Origin: Liriodendron chinense
Lineage: Eukaryota > Streptophyta > Magnoliopsida > Magnoliales > Magnoliaceae
NCBI GenBank assembly: GCA_003013855.2
Contig: ML058392.1
Span: 4,195,529-4,259,528, forward strand
Length of the DNA stretch: 64,000 nt
Direction: 5' to 3'
The notes beneath the pieces were generated by a model, which was given only the letters and a program-made list of their open reading frames with translations, did not search any database and was not told the DNA's origin. Positions 21,276 through 31,943 of this stretch are shown here, in pieces (the first letter of the stretch is position 1; each line of letters opens with the position of its first letter). Position numbers and translations under genes: made by a program.

Positions 21276-22100
21276 AATATTTTGGGCCAAAAAAAAAAAA
21301 AACGATAGATCCTTAACTATTTTTAATTTTGTCTTTTTTTTTTTTTTTTTTTTTGTTGCATATCATAATTTGTTGTTCATGTTGGAGTTTTACACTATGC
21401 TTATCTTGTTGGGATCTTTTAAAATATTGAAATAATCATATTCTTGAATGTATATTACTATATTGGAAATACTCATTCTTGAAGTTACATATTAACTATA
21501 TTATATATGACTATGATGCATTAGAAGTTTATGCATTTTATGCAATATTAGAAACTATAATGATATCGCATTCGTGCCCTAAACTATTGAAGGAAATTAC
21601 ATGATCATGATGCATAAGTGTTTGAAGTATCGGTATCTCTACAAGTTTCGCTAGTTGGGGATATGGAAATAATATCGATATTACCGATAACCGGAAATAC
21701 GGGGAAACATAGGAAAACCGGTTGAATTTTCAGTGAAACTTTAGGAGATGCTAAAATACACATGTTTTTCAAATTTTGGAATTAAAAAATTGCAAAAAGA
21801 ATGCATGCATAATAAGCTCCCATTTAATGGGGGCCTAAAAGCCTATGCCATCATAAGAAATCAATCCAACCATCCCATCTCTCCCATCTAACCATCCAGC
21901 CATCCATCCAACCTTTCATCCAAACATCCATTGATATTTTAGGATATTGACAACACTTGTGGTCTCAATATCGCGCATGTTTAACGATAATATCAAAATA
22001 TTATCAATATTATCATCAACAAATTGAACACTGCATATAACCATGTGCCTATTAAAAAAAATTAAAAGGACAAATTTTTAATAAACTGATTTTTTGTGAT
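21276..22100. other. MICU intron, low-complexity
   Basis: Poly(A)/poly(T) runs near 21290-21355, then a GATATCGATATTACCGATAA-like stretch at 21660-21720 and CATCCATCCAACC repeats at 21890-21930. No gene. Confidence 0.5.
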
Positions 22101-22104
22101 ATCA

Positions 22105-22280
22105 ATACATTGGTGATATTATCGAAATATGGCCAATACACTTGTGATACAAGCGACACCTAGAATTTACATTGTCAAAAATATTTGCGATACATTGACG
22201 ATATCAATACAATGGCAATACAAGCGACACCTAAAATTTACATAGTTGAAAATATTGGCGATACATCAGCGATACCATGA
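22105..22280. repeat. 71-bp tandem repeat of GATAC-rich units
   Basis: Two adjacent units share ACAAGCGACACCTARAATTTAC and AAATATTKGCGATAC; the shared AAGCGAC lies at 22151 and 22222. ATATCG/GCGATAC motifs continue on both sides. Confidence 0.7.
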
Positions 22281-22650
22281 GCCCCACTTGAACTTACCTG
22301 CACATCAGGATCATATTTTGCACTGTTGTGGTAGGATCCTAGAATCTCTTGCCATTGAATATATAATTTCTTACTAGGTACTTGTAAATCTGAATAAGCT
22401 CTCACTCTCTCTAAATATGTATCCATGCATATCAGTACAAACCTTTTTTGTTCTTTCGATCATCGGCATCCACCTCGACCACCAACACAGCCAAAGGGCA
22501 GCTGCCTGTGGTTGCCTGGTGAGTTGACAACGACGCGAAGCAAAGTATGAATTAACAATTCACCACCAGCATGCGACACAAGTGTCTACTAAAATAATGC
22601 CAAGCATTTTCTTCAATATTATTACACATATGGCTAATGGACATAATTTT

Positions 22651-23002
22651 TTGTTTATGGAGGAATTATATGGTATGCAACCATGGCTTTGCACAGTGTA
22701 CACCAATTTTCAATTTTGAAAAGTAGGACCATGGTTTAGCACTGGTTTGTTGCAACTCATCGATGTGACAATCTTAAGCTTTTGATTTATGCACTACAGA
22801 TAAATAGGTAGGAAGAGAAATACAACTGTCCACATTCAAATGAAAAGTTTCCCAATCTGGGATACTTTTGGGCATGGTCTAACCATGGTTAAATGCAACA
22901 AACCAATGGTATGCATTACTGAAGCATGGGCCTAGTGTAAGAATTAGACGCGTATGTGTGCAAAGGCATGGGTTGCATATCATATAATTCCCCTTGTTTA
23001 TG
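22651..23002. mobile_element. 334-bp MULE-like MITE with 9-bp TSD
   Basis: The element at 22660-22993 has terminal inverted repeats GAGGAATTATATGGTATG.. and, on the other strand from the right end, GGGGAATTATATGATATG... The arms extend through GCAACC and CTTTGCAC. It is flanked on both sides by TTGTTTATG (22651-22659 and 22994-23002). A 9-bp TSD and G-starting TIRs fit a Mutator-like MITE; with 8 bp it would be hAT-like. No coding capacity. Confidence 0.83.
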
Positions 23003-23307
23003 CAAAATGTTGTTATGTAAACAGATTGGAATTGTATTTGATCCAATGTTTAGTGTGGTTGTTGTTCTTTCTCATTTTCAGCTCTCTTTTCTTTTGAATA
23101 AAATTTTTATTTAAGAAAAAAACAGTTACATTAGTGTACACATAATGATCCAAGTAAGTCCTCCACTCTTCAAGTTGCTCCTTTATCGATCATCTAAAAA
23201 AGTTTTGGTCTATTTAGTTTGCAATACATTTCTTGCTACTGTTCACCATTCCATTTACCAAGCTCTACAGCTATTAGATGTTAAAAATCTCAATTATCTT
23301 TTTGTAG
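23003..23307 (+). other. MICU: MICU intron end with acceptor
   Basis: T-rich sequence ending in TCTTTTTGTAG at 23307, a good acceptor for the next MICU exon. Confidence 0.7.
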
Positions 23308-23484
23308 ATCTTACGTTTGGAGTTTGTCCATTATGATTGCAAGTTGCAAGGAACAATATCGGCCAAGGATTTTGCCTTGTCAATGGTTGCTTCTGCTGAC
23401 ATGAACCAGATAAATAAGTTTCTTGATCGGGTCGATGAACTAAACAACGACCCACATCTCCGGGACATGCGCATCACTTTGGAG
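23308..23484 (+). pseudogene. MICU: MICU exon (LEFVHYD...HLRDMRI)
   Basis: 177 bp, 59 codons, phase 0 at both ends, open throughout. Encodes ILRLEFVHYDCK, then ISAKDFALSMVASADMN, FLDRVDEL and HLRDMRITLE. It ends with GAG/GTCAAA. These are conserved MICU helical-linker motifs. On its own this exon is undamaged. Confidence 0.9.
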
Positions 23485-23570
23485 GTCAAACATATTTCCC
23501 CTTCCGCTTCACTTCTTCTAAAGCTTCATTGTCATTTTCTCATTTACCCATTCTATTGTTGCAACTTCAG
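23485..23570 (+). other. MICU: MICU intron (86 bp)
   Basis: GT at 23485 and a GCAACTTCAG acceptor at 23570. Normal length for a short plant intron. Confidence 0.85.
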
Positions 23571-23690
23571 GAATTCAAGGCCTTTACGGAGTTACATAAA
23601 AGATTGCAACCATTGGCTCTAGCAATCTTTAGTTATGGGAAAGTAAATGGTTTGCTGACAAAGAAGGATTTTCAACGTGCTGCATCCCAT
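23571..23690 (+). pseudogene. MICU: MICU exon (EFKAFTELHKRL...)
   Basis: 120 bp, 40 codons, phase 0 at both ends, open. Encodes EFKAFTELHKRLQPLALAIF, then SYGKVNGLLTKKDFQRAASH, the helix and penultimate EF-hand-like segment of MICU. Donor CAT/GTACTA. Confidence 0.9.
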
Positions 23691-23886
23691 GTACTAACTA
23701 ATTCTTTCTTCTTTTTCTTTTTTGAAGGGCTTTTCCTTTCATTTCCTTTTGGAAACCACTATTTAGACCCACTATGCTTGATTTTTCTCACTCCCATTTT
23801 CGCTTTTGAGATTGTCACTGTACCATTGCAATTCCCCAAAGTGAAAATGGGTGTGAGCAAATCAATCAAGGTGGGTGTACATATCA

Positions 23887-23963
<77 letters not shown>

Positions 23964-24463
23964 CCCTAAACCAATAATTCAAGAAAGGTCTCTCTCTGTT
24001 TCCTTAATCAATAATTCAAGAAAGGCCAAGGAGAATGTGTGACATATGATAGGTCGAAGTCCAGATTCGCAACACATGTGCCAACTTGGCACACATGTGT
24101 GAGATCTCGAACATTCATCAACTGGGGGCACCATGAACATGTCGTGGACTAAAGATCAGGTTGGACTGCTCATCAGATGGGCCACGCGTGTATGAGGAAA
24201 CTGTTTGGTTACAAAAAAATAATAATAATAATGATTAGCAATTTATATCCAACATAAACATCTGGTCCACTAGATGACTGGACCACCTTGATTTTCAGTC
24301 AATTAATGGTCATGGTAAGGCAATCCTGATGAATGGTCCAGACCTTGCGCACATGTGCCACACTGGTATCAGGCAAACCTCCTCTTTAATCTTCCATTGA
24401 ATAAATCTCCTTAGCACTTCTCCAAAATTCGTTTTCTAATGTAAATGTTCTCTTTTGTGATAG
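23691..24463 (+). other. MICU: MICU intron with CT/CA microsatellite
   Basis: Contains (CT)n at about 23889-23929 passing into (CA)n to 23960. A duplicated CCTTAATCAATAATTCAAG/CCTAAACCAATAATTCAAG pair follows at 23965-24025. A decayed GTGGGCCCAC-type repeat lies near 24120-24370. Ends in TTTTGTGATAG. Confidence 0.75.
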
Positions 24464-24848
24464 GTATGTGGCAGCTCAATCACTGAGAATGTCGTTGACG
24501 TCATATTCCATGTTTTTTATGCAAACCGTGATGGGAAATGAAGTACTGATGAGTTCTTGGGAGTTCTAGAGAGACGAGAAAGGGATATGGGCAACCCAGC
24601 AGATACATGGGCGTTGTTGGGCTGATATCATGCTGGTGGAATTGTGCCAAGGCTTGCTCCTTTGAGCGGGTGCTTCAGCAACCAGAGTTCCTTTCTTCTT
24701 GTACATTCCCTAGCAATCCATGTCTTGGTACAACATCAATGGCCCAGATGTTGTCCAGTAGGGAGAATCCAGTTCTTTCAATCTTCTGCCAGATATTTTT
24801 GGAGGATCTTGAGGATGGGCTTTGGAGCTTCGTCTAGTCATGGTTGAG
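24464..24848 (+). pseudogene. MICU: MICU last coding exon, stop and frameshift
   Basis: Encodes VCGSSITENVVDVIFHVFYA, then NRDGK, a TGA stop (24539-24541), STDEFLGVLERRERDMGNPAD. A one-base frame change near 24603 leads to MGVVGLISCWWNCAKACSFE. The last EF-hand loop (Y-A-N-R-D-G) lacks its first Asp, and the stop falls inside the loop. Sequence after CSFERV is probably 3' UTR. The gypsy insertion starts 11 bases after position 24848. Confidence 0.85.
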
Positions 24849-24854
24849 GTATTG

Positions 24855-24859
24855 TACAT
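24855..24859. other. Gypsy-1 target-site duplication, left (TACAT)
   Basis: TACAT directly precedes the TGTTATAG start of the LTR. The right-hand counterpart is TATAT (53135-53139), one substitution apart. Confidence 0.65.
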
Positions 24860-25219
24860 TGTTATAGAATAAAGTTGGTCGTCAAAGAGGTTTAAGACCC
24901 AAGACCTACAAGCACCTTTGACTCCATAAAGGCATGACCTAATCATTCGACCAACGAGCCCTTATGGTCGCAGCTCGTATATCGCGTAGACGCATCCTTA
25001 CACACTTCCAAATATACAAGTAGGACTGGTCGCTGGTCGCAGGATGTGAGTGCGGGACAAGCGATGATATTCCGTTATCCGAATAGCCTTGGTCTCTGGT
25101 CATCTACTGACGACACCCCCATGATGCGAGCTGCCCTGATCTTTGGTCTCTGATAGGGACGTCTTTCGTTTTATAGTACCAGCAGCCCCTATAGGCTGAT
25201 TTTGGGCTTGTCTCTATTG

Positions 25220-25300
25220 GTAGCTCCAAATCATAAGGAGTCTCTATGATTATGTGTAATCAGCTCCAAATCATAAGGAGTCTCTATGATTATGTGTAAT
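25220..25300. repeat. 40-bp duplication specific to the 5' LTR
   Basis: A unit beginning AGCTCCAAATCATAAGGAG and ending GATTATGTGTAAT occurs twice in tandem. The 3' LTR has one copy (52744-52785). Confidence 0.9.
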
Positions 25301-25431
25301 TAACTAGACATCTAGAGTGGTTATGCCTTCCCCTTGTCTAAGGATAAGGATTAATGGGATAAGCACATTATCCCTTAATATCAGCAGTGATCTCGACGGC
25401 TTGCGTAACAAACTAGGACCACCCGAACCTG

Positions 25432-25440
25432 TATAAATAG
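25432..25440 (+). promoter_or_regulatory. TATA box of gypsy-1 5' LTR
   Basis: TATAAATAG, also conserved at 52914-52922 in the 3' LTR. Confidence 0.7.
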
Positions 25441-25655
25441 ATGACTCATTGATGAGAAAAGTATGCAATCTAAAAACCCACGTCTCACACTTCATCTTAC
25501 TATCGAATCCCGTCTGACTTAAGCTTCGAAGGGCTGACAGCCAAACGCCGACCGCCCTTATTTTTCTTCTTTGGCTCTCAGGTCTAGAGGGGAGCTCGCC
25601 TGAAGGAAGGTGAACGCTTGGAGGAGCCTGTTACCAGAATCAAATGTTAACAGAT

Positions 25656-25673
25656 TGGCACCGTCTGTGGGAA
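25656..25673 (+). other. Gypsy-1 primer-binding site
   Basis: TGGCACCGTCTGTGGGAAC-like sequence three bases after the LTR end. Plant Tat/Retand elements commonly have TGGCGCCGTCTGTGGGAA here. Confidence 0.75.
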
Positions 25674-25689
25674 CTTCTCAGAATTCAAT

Positions 25690-27130
25690 CCGCTTTCATC
25701 ACCGATTGTCACCTCCTACTATACCTCCTACGAAGACGACTCATCCTTCTACCTCAAGGCAGATGTTACCCCCGTCAAACATCCCTGAACCAACGCCCAA
25801 TCTTCCTCAGACCGCTTCGACAGGGATTCCCCTGGAAGATCCCAACCTACCGTCATAAAATCCATTTCACGATATATCTGGTGGCTATGATGGTGTTATG
25901 CGTTTCGTCGGAGATACACCCCTTACCCTCAAAGCTGGGCTTCAAACCTTATCTAATCGGTTTGATTAGCATTTTTCCGAATCGCAGCAACATCCAAAAG
26001 GACCGTCACTACAATCTGCACCAGTAGCTTCCAGACATTCCGCAGATGAGCCACATGTTCAATGAAATCCTCCTTCAAGTCGCATGCTACTCGGCAAGCA
26101 AATTTCAGCTCCTCCTCCACAATCTATCCACTCCAGCACCTCTCGGCAACAACGATCTCAAGGATCTGGTGTCGAAACATCGAGTTATACTTTACCTTGG
26201 GAAGGAGATCTCAGGAGATTCGAAAATCGTTTCGTCGATATGGAACAATAGTATCGATCCAACCTCCCACTTGCTGCTTTTGCATCAATCCATTGAGCTG
26301 AACCCCCCTTCACCCGTGAGGTAATGGAGGCCCATTTGTCTATAAAATATCGAACGCCTAGCATCATCCCATATACTGGTATCAATGATCCTCTCGAACA
26401 TTTGGAGATGCACAGGTCTCCCATGGAGTTAGAAGGATATAGTTCGGAAATTATGTGCAGGGCTTTTTTCCTTCACTCTAAAGGATGCAGTGTGTACATG
26501 GTTTCGAGGCCTAAAACCTCGATCTATAGAATCTTTCTCCCAATTATCGAATCTTTTCCTCTCTCAATTCATGGGAAGTATCCGTACCAAAAAGCCTACA
26601 TCTTATCTATCGGATCTAAAGCAGCAACATGGAGAAACAATTAAGGAATTCACAGTTCAGGTTTACAGCAGAAGCCGTCTAAACTAAAGGTTATACTAAA
26701 GACAAAGGCCCCAGTGCCCTTATAGCAGGAATCACAAGCGAGAAATTCCAATTCGCCCTAGATAAAAACCCTCCTAAAACCATGACTGAATTCCAAGCCA
26801 AGGCTGAAAAATACATTAATGCTGAAGAAGTTGTTTTGGCTCGTCACGGTATAGAAGGGAAAAAACGTAGGTCTGAGGAGATCTATTTCTCCGATAAGCA
26901 ATATCGGCGCGATCGGCGGATCGGTCCCCTAAGAAGCCTTACTTCGGTAAATATTGCAACTATATGCCTCTTAATCAATCTCCTGAGAAAGTATTAATGG
27001 AGATAAAGCATAAATCTTATGTAAAATTGCCTCTAAGGATCAAATCAGATCCTGAAAAAAGAGACAAGAGGAAGTTCTCTTATTTCCATAAAGATCATGG
27101 GCATAATACCCAAGATTGCAATTCTCTAAA
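25690..27130 (+). pseudogene. Gypsy-1 gag, broken
   Basis: Retrotransposon gag blocks appear in shifting frames: EAHLSIKYRTPSIIPYTGI and NDPLEHLEMHR (about 26325-26415), TWFRGLKPRSIESFSQLSNL (about 26495), LSDLKQQHGETIKEFTVQV (about 26605), and a zinc-knuckle-like FHKDHGHNTQDC motif (about 27080-27125) whose first Cys is missing. At least three frame changes and several stops are needed to read it. Gag would form the particle and package RNA. Confidence 0.82.
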
Positions 27131-27138
27131 AGATCAAA

Positions 27139-27740
27139 TTGAAGCTCTCATTCGAAAGGGACATCTCCGGGATTACGTCGCGCGACAGGATCGGTTGCCT
27201 AAAAGAACCGATACCTCATCACGAAGAAAAAGGTCACCTCAGCATCATCCTCCACAGGAAGATGCGGAACCCACTAGTGAAATTCGGACTATTGCTGGAG
27301 GTCCAACTTGTGGGGGAGATTCTCAAGCTTTAAGGAAAGCATATGCTCAGAAGGCGTCTCAGAAGCCTCAACACATTTATTGGCTAGAAAAATCATCCGA
27401 TACGCCAAATCCTAGCCATCACCCAATCTCTTTTTCTCTTGAAGATGTTGAAGGAATTCATTTCCCTCATGAGGACTCCATCGTGGTCGCATTAAAGGTA
27501 TCAAACTATTTAATTCACCGTATTATATTGGATACAGGTAGCTCTGCAGACGTCCTTTATCTAGAAGCCTTCAATAAAATGGCACTTGCTAGAAATTTAC
27601 TCAAACCTATCTCCACCCTCCTTGTTGGCTTCGGGGGCGAAGTTGTAACACTAGAAGGGAGCATCGACCTTCCTGTCACCTTCGGAGAAAGTCCAGCCAA
27701 AATCACTGTGTTCGTCAACTTCCTAATGGTCGATTGAAAA
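27139..27740 (+). pseudogene. Gypsy-1 aspartic protease region
   Basis: In the 257-codon frame 26964-27737, the stretch ISFSLEDVEGIHFPHED leads to IILDTGSSADVLYLEAFNKM (about 27525-27585), the retropepsin active site D-T-G-S, then LVGFGGEVVTLEGSIDLPV. A stop at 27735 replaces the usual continuation into RT, but the frame resumes soon after with AYNAILGRPYL-like residues. The active site is intact. Confidence 0.88.
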
Positions 27741-27749
27741 TCAGCGTAC

Positions 27750-28870
27750 AATGCTATTTTGGGTCGACCCTATCTCACCAAAATAGGAGCAGCTTTACAC
27801 CCCCTGTATCTATGCATTAAATTCCTTACTCCAAGCGGAGTCAGGGTAGTACGAGGGAACCAAAAGGAAGTTCTAGCATGCTACGAAATCGCGGTACAAG
27901 ATAGAAAAAATGTCCAAGCAACTCCTATTATGACGATTATAAGAGAGCAAGCGAATCCCCCGATAGCAACAGCGTTGGACCCGAGGGAGGATGCTCATCA
28001 ATCAGGGACCCCAGGAGAGGAGACAATCGAAATTCACCTATCTAAAGATAATCCCTCCAAGAAGGTTTACATCAGATCCTCTCTAAGCTGTGTCTTTCGA
28101 GCAAACCTGACCAATTTCCTAATCGAATATCAAGATGTATTCGCTTGGTCTCACGAAGATATGCCAGGTATCGACCCCAACGTTGCGGTCCATTGTCTAA
28201 ATGTTGATCCGAAGTGTAAACACATTCATCAGCGCCGACGAGCGTTCACGGCCAAAAGGCAAATGGTGATTAAAGCTGAGGTCGAAAAATTATTGGCCGT
28301 CAATTTCGTCTAAGAGGTTGACTACCCAGAATGGGTCGCAAACGTGGTTCTTGTCCACAAAGCCAATGGTAAGTGGAGGATGTGTGTAGATTACTCCGAT
28401 TTGAACAAGGCGTGCCCAAAGGACAGTTTCCTAACTCCCCGCATCGACCAATTGGTCGATTCAACAATAGGGCATGCCCTGCTCAGCTTTATGGACGCTA
28501 ATTCTAATTACAAACAAATCATGATGCATCTGCCCGATCGTCAAAATACTGCCTTTATCACTGATCGAGGCTTATATTGCTATAAAGTAATGCCTTTTGG
28601 TCTCAAGAATGCGGGAGCCACCTATCAGCGTTTGGTCGACAAAATTTTACAGCACAAATCGGCAAGAATATGGAGGTTTACATCGACGACATGCTCGTAA
28701 AAAGCGTCGTGGCCAATGATCATCTCGCGGATCTCCGGGAAGCCTTCGATCTGATGAGGAAGTACCAAATGAAGTTAAATCTAGAAAATGTGCTTTTGGG
28801 GTCTTTGCCAGAAAATTTCTTGGATTCATGGTTGGTTAAAGAGGGATCGAAGCAAATCCCGAGAAGATAA
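27750..28870 (+). pseudogene. Gypsy-1 reverse transcriptase, frameshifted
   Basis: 27759-28313 carries the pre-RT block (SHEDMPGIDPNVAVHCLNVD), ending in a stop at 28311. 28344-28660 carries RT blocks VLVHKANGKWRMCVDYSDLN, SFMDANSNYKQIMM and VMPFGLKNAGATYQRLVDK. A frame change near 28660 is followed by VYIDDMLVKS at about 28675-28704, the catalytic Y-x-D-D motif. Both catalytic Asp residues are present, but the frames are disconnected. Confidence 0.9.
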
Positions 28871-29748
28871 AATCCTTAATTGAAATGAAGTCTCCACCAC
28901 TCTCAAATATGTTCAACGATTGGCTGCTTGCATTGCATCGTTGAATAGGTTTATTTTGCGTGTCACTGATAAATGCATTCCCTTCTTTAAGCTTCTTCGC
29001 ACTACTGCAAAAACCAACTAGCTATGGACCCAACAGTGTGAGGAGGCATTTCAACAATTGAAGCAATATATGAGTGCCCCTCCTATCTTATCCAAACCTG
29101 TTCCACATAAGCAGATTTTTCTTTATTTATCTGTATCTTCCACGGCCGTTAGCGCCGCCTTAATAAGAGAAGATTCTGGGGTCTAGAGGCCCGTTTATTA
29201 TGTTAGTCGAACAATGTTGGATGCTGAAACTCGATACTCTGATATGAAAAAAATTAACTCTAGCCTTAGTGACTGCAGCCCGAAAACTAAGACATTATTT
29301 CCAAGCCCATTCTATATTTGTACCTACGAATCATCCATTAAGGCAAGTCCTTCAAAAGCCCGAGGTATCTGGGTGGTTGACTAAATGGGCAATTGAGCTC
29401 GGCGAACATGATATTACATTCTATTCAAGAACCACCACTAAGGCCAAAGTCGTAGCCGATTTCATCACTGAATTTACATACTTGACCCTCGCTGATTCCA
29501 CCTCTAGCAATGACCCTGCGACCAGCGAGCAGGCACCCTGGTCACTTTTTGTAGATGGGTCTTCATGTGCCACTGGCAGCGGAGCTGGCTTGATCTTAAT
29601 CGCTCCTGACATATCACAATTCCAATATGCTTGACGCTTCGATATTCATATCTCGAACAATGAAGCAGAATATGAGGCCTTAATCGTCGGCCTCAAATTA
29701 GCAAACATGCTCGCAATACAGAATTTACTTATTCACAGTGACTCTTAA
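28871..29748 (+). pseudogene. Gypsy-1 RT connection and RNase H, cut by LTR-2
   Basis: After a degraded connection (28871-29268), the 29269-29634 frame shows LRHYFQAHSIFVPTNHPLRQ and WAIELGEHDITFYSRTTTKA, then the RNase H start LFVDGSSCATGSGAGLILI (about 29550). A stop follows, then NNEAEYEALIVGLKLANML and IHSDS, where the nested LTR element begins. The remaining part resumes at 36242. Confidence 0.87.
29744..29748. other. LTR-2 target-site duplication, left (CTTAA)
   Basis: CTTAA before the LTR start; identical CTTAA at 36237-36241 after the LTR end. Confidence 0.93.
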
Positions 29749-29994
29749 TGTTGAGCTCTTAATTGTGCATATTCTAACCCCAATTCATCACTCATTATGC
29801 ATAGTTTCATGATTTAAAGACTAATCTAATGCATGGATTTGTGATTGTAGGAATGAGAAGGAGACTTCACCAATTCATGATTAAAAGAGTCACTTTATAT
29901 GCATTGAAGATCAATAGAACAAGTGCCGAAAGGTGGAAGAAAGAAGCAAGAAAGAAAGAGAAGAGATGATGGAGAAAATATGAAATTTTGTGCT

Positions 29995-30205
29995 TAGACC
30001 TGTCTATAGACCGGTCGCCAGACAGGTCGACAAACAGGTCTATAGTGTATTTTTTTTACTGTTTTTCTCCTCTGTAGACCGGTCGCTAGACCGGTCGCCA
30101 GACAGGTCGAGAGTAGTCCAGAAACATAAAACTCACTGGATGATTTTGGAGGTTTTGAGACCGGTCGTGCGACCGGTCGTCCACAGTCTCAGACCGGTCG
30201 TCAGT
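29995..30205. repeat. AGACCGGTCG palindrome cluster in LTR-2 U3 (5' LTR)
   Basis: About nine copies of (A)GACCGGTCG(C/T) or the variant GACAGGTCGA lie 90-290 bp upstream of the TATA box. The 3' LTR keeps the cluster (34918-35120) with a different number and order of units. Confidence 0.85.
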
Positions 30206-30287
30206 GCAACAGTGTGTGCGTGAAGCTCCGATTTTCTCTACGCAATTGCGTAATTCCTTGCTAAATCTGGAATCTTCCGCGCCAATC

Positions 30288-30295
30288 TATAAAAG
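30288..30295 (+). promoter_or_regulatory. TATA box of LTR-2 5' LTR
   Basis: TATAAAAG followed by GGACTTCTC; conserved at 35204-35211 in the 3' LTR. Confidence 0.75.
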
Positions 30296-31326
30296 GGACT
30301 TCTCCTCTTCATACCAGGGCATGCTAGGACGTAGGGATTGCTTGGGAGATGGATTCTACTTCAAGTTTTCTTAGTTTTTTTCCTGTTTTAGTAGTCTTTA
30401 TGTTTTTGAGGCTTCTAGTTCAAGGATGTTAGAGATGAACTAAAACCTCTTAGCTAGGGCTAAGAGGTGAAGCTTTTGATTTGTTTTTGATGGATTGATG
30501 CAACCTAGGTTTCCTTTTATGTTTTAATTGAAGAATTTTAGTTCAATATGAGTTTGAATCAAGTACTAGTTTGGTTTTACTTTGATCTCTTAATGACTCC
30601 GGGCTCATCTGATTCTTAGTGATTCTAAGCTTGGTAGCTTACCTTCTGAGCATTGTTTATGCTTGTGTAGTTCATTGATCTATCATCGACTCCGGGCATG
30701 GTAGACCCTTTGATTGCCTTGTGTACAATGGCCCGATCTTCATGTGGGAACATATTCAACTAAAGTTCTTATCTTTTTATTATAATCTGAAATAGCTATT
30801 TGCTGATTGATTTTGATTTAATTAGAGTTCTAATCATTAGTTGTAATCAAGTCTAGTGACAGGATTTAATGAAAGCTATGGTTGTGAATCTCAACTAGAT
30901 TGGAAAGAGGCTTGGCCTACACAATTGAGTGTGCCCAAGGCCTAAGCATTGATGTGGGAATTGAATCAATGAATAAGCAACTGTTTTAGATAATTGTTGA
31001 TTGAACCGTTCTATATTCCGATCGGATAGAGATATGAATTCGATTTCGATTGAGTTATGTGAGATCTAGCTGTGTTGATGCATTGAAACTTATCAAAAGT
31101 GGATCCTTGGCACTCTAGTGCCTTTTTAGATTGATATTACCTTACACATTCACTATTTAAACCCAAATCATTATTTTTCAGCTTTAGTTCTTAATAAAAT
31201 CTTAATTATTAGTTGTTTTAGTTAAATTCTGAGAATACCCATTCATAAATCTCTGTGGGAACGATACTCGGTCTTTTCGAATTATTACTACATCGTAACC
31301 CTACACTTGGGGAGTGAACAAGTTTT

Positions 31327-31344
31327 TGGCGCCGCTGCCGGGGA
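31327..31344 (+). other. LTR-2 primer-binding site (tRNA-Asp type)
   Basis: TGGCGCCGCTGCCGGGGA, six bases after the 5' LTR. It matches the common Ty3/gypsy tRNA-Asp site TGGCGCCGTTGCCGGGGA except for one base. Confidence 0.88.
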
Positions 31345-31943
31345 TTTCTATTGAGTATTTTTAGAATTTTCTGAAATAACTTTTAGTTGAGATTGTGTTA
31401 AGATAGGTTTAGGATTTGTTTTGCTTTCTAGGGTAGGTTTTCTTCTAAATAGTAACTTACTTTGTTTTGATTTTTGCAGGATTCTAACACAGATCTACTT
31501 CAGGGATTTTTAGGAAGTTGAAGAAAAAGTAGGAATCTCAAGTGCCAAATCAGGTTCTATCTTTCTAACCTTACTCTTCTTCTTCTCCTACTCATTTCTA
31601 CCATATTCATCTCTTGTAGAGTGGGTGGAGACTCCTCTTGGATCTCTGATAGGTTGGCCTTGTGCCACCTTGATTCCTATTGGTTGGCACTGGCGTCTTG
31701 GATCACCTTGTGCTCAGACATTTCTCTTCTCAATCTTATTCCTCTTTCTTCTTTTTCTGCACTTTTCTCAAAAGACTCAAAGAGTGGGTGGGGAGTTCTC
31801 TGAACCCCTATTGACCAGGAGAAATCGGTCTCTATCCTTGCTTCTGGCTCAGCCATTGCAAGACACCTTGTGCTTCGGTCTTAGAGAGGAGTAAAGGAAG
31901 GAATGAAGAATTCTTTTCTGTTTCGACTTCTTATAATTTCATT
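31345..31943 (+). other. LTR-2 leader
   Basis: Untranslated leader between the primer-binding site and the first long ORF. Contains ORFs of 60-89 codons in overlapping frames with no domain. A TTTTTGCAG/GATTC acceptor-like site near 31480 could belong to a leader intron. Confidence 0.45.

Larger units (their letters stand above)
12272..24848 (+). pseudogene. MICU: MICU (mitochondrial calcium uptake protein) C-terminal half, disrupted
   Basis: MICU proteins are EF-hand gatekeepers of the mitochondrial calcium uniporter in the intermembrane space. Four exon blocks in order and in matching phase encode the C-terminal half: DEFKKVMALMRS...GLLEYFFGKDG, then ILRLEFVHYD...HLRDMRI, then the EF-hand linker (LALAIFSYGKVNGLLTKKDF), then the last EF hand and a Cys/Trp-rich tail (SCWWNCAKACSFERV). 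Stops lie at 12279-12281, within CL*HEKF (about 19774) and at 24539-24541; a frameshift lies near 24603. The last EF-hand loop has Tyr where the first Asp is expected. A CACTA element splits the first exon. N-terminal exons are not adjacent. The locus is a pseudogene, not a gene with one bad exon. Confidence 0.88.
24860..25652 (+). mobile_element. Gypsy-1 5' LTR
   Basis: Starts TGTTATAGAATAAAG and ends ATGTTAACA; 793 bp. Aligns end to end with 52383-53134. TATA box at 25432-25440. Holds a 40-bp direct duplication absent from the 3' LTR. Confidence 0.93.
29749..31320 (+). mobile_element. LTR-2 5' LTR
   Basis: TGTTGAGCTCTTAATTG ... GGGGAGTGAACA. TATA box at 30288-30295. U3 holds a cluster of AGACCGGTCG-type palindromes (29997-30200). 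Confidence 0.94.
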
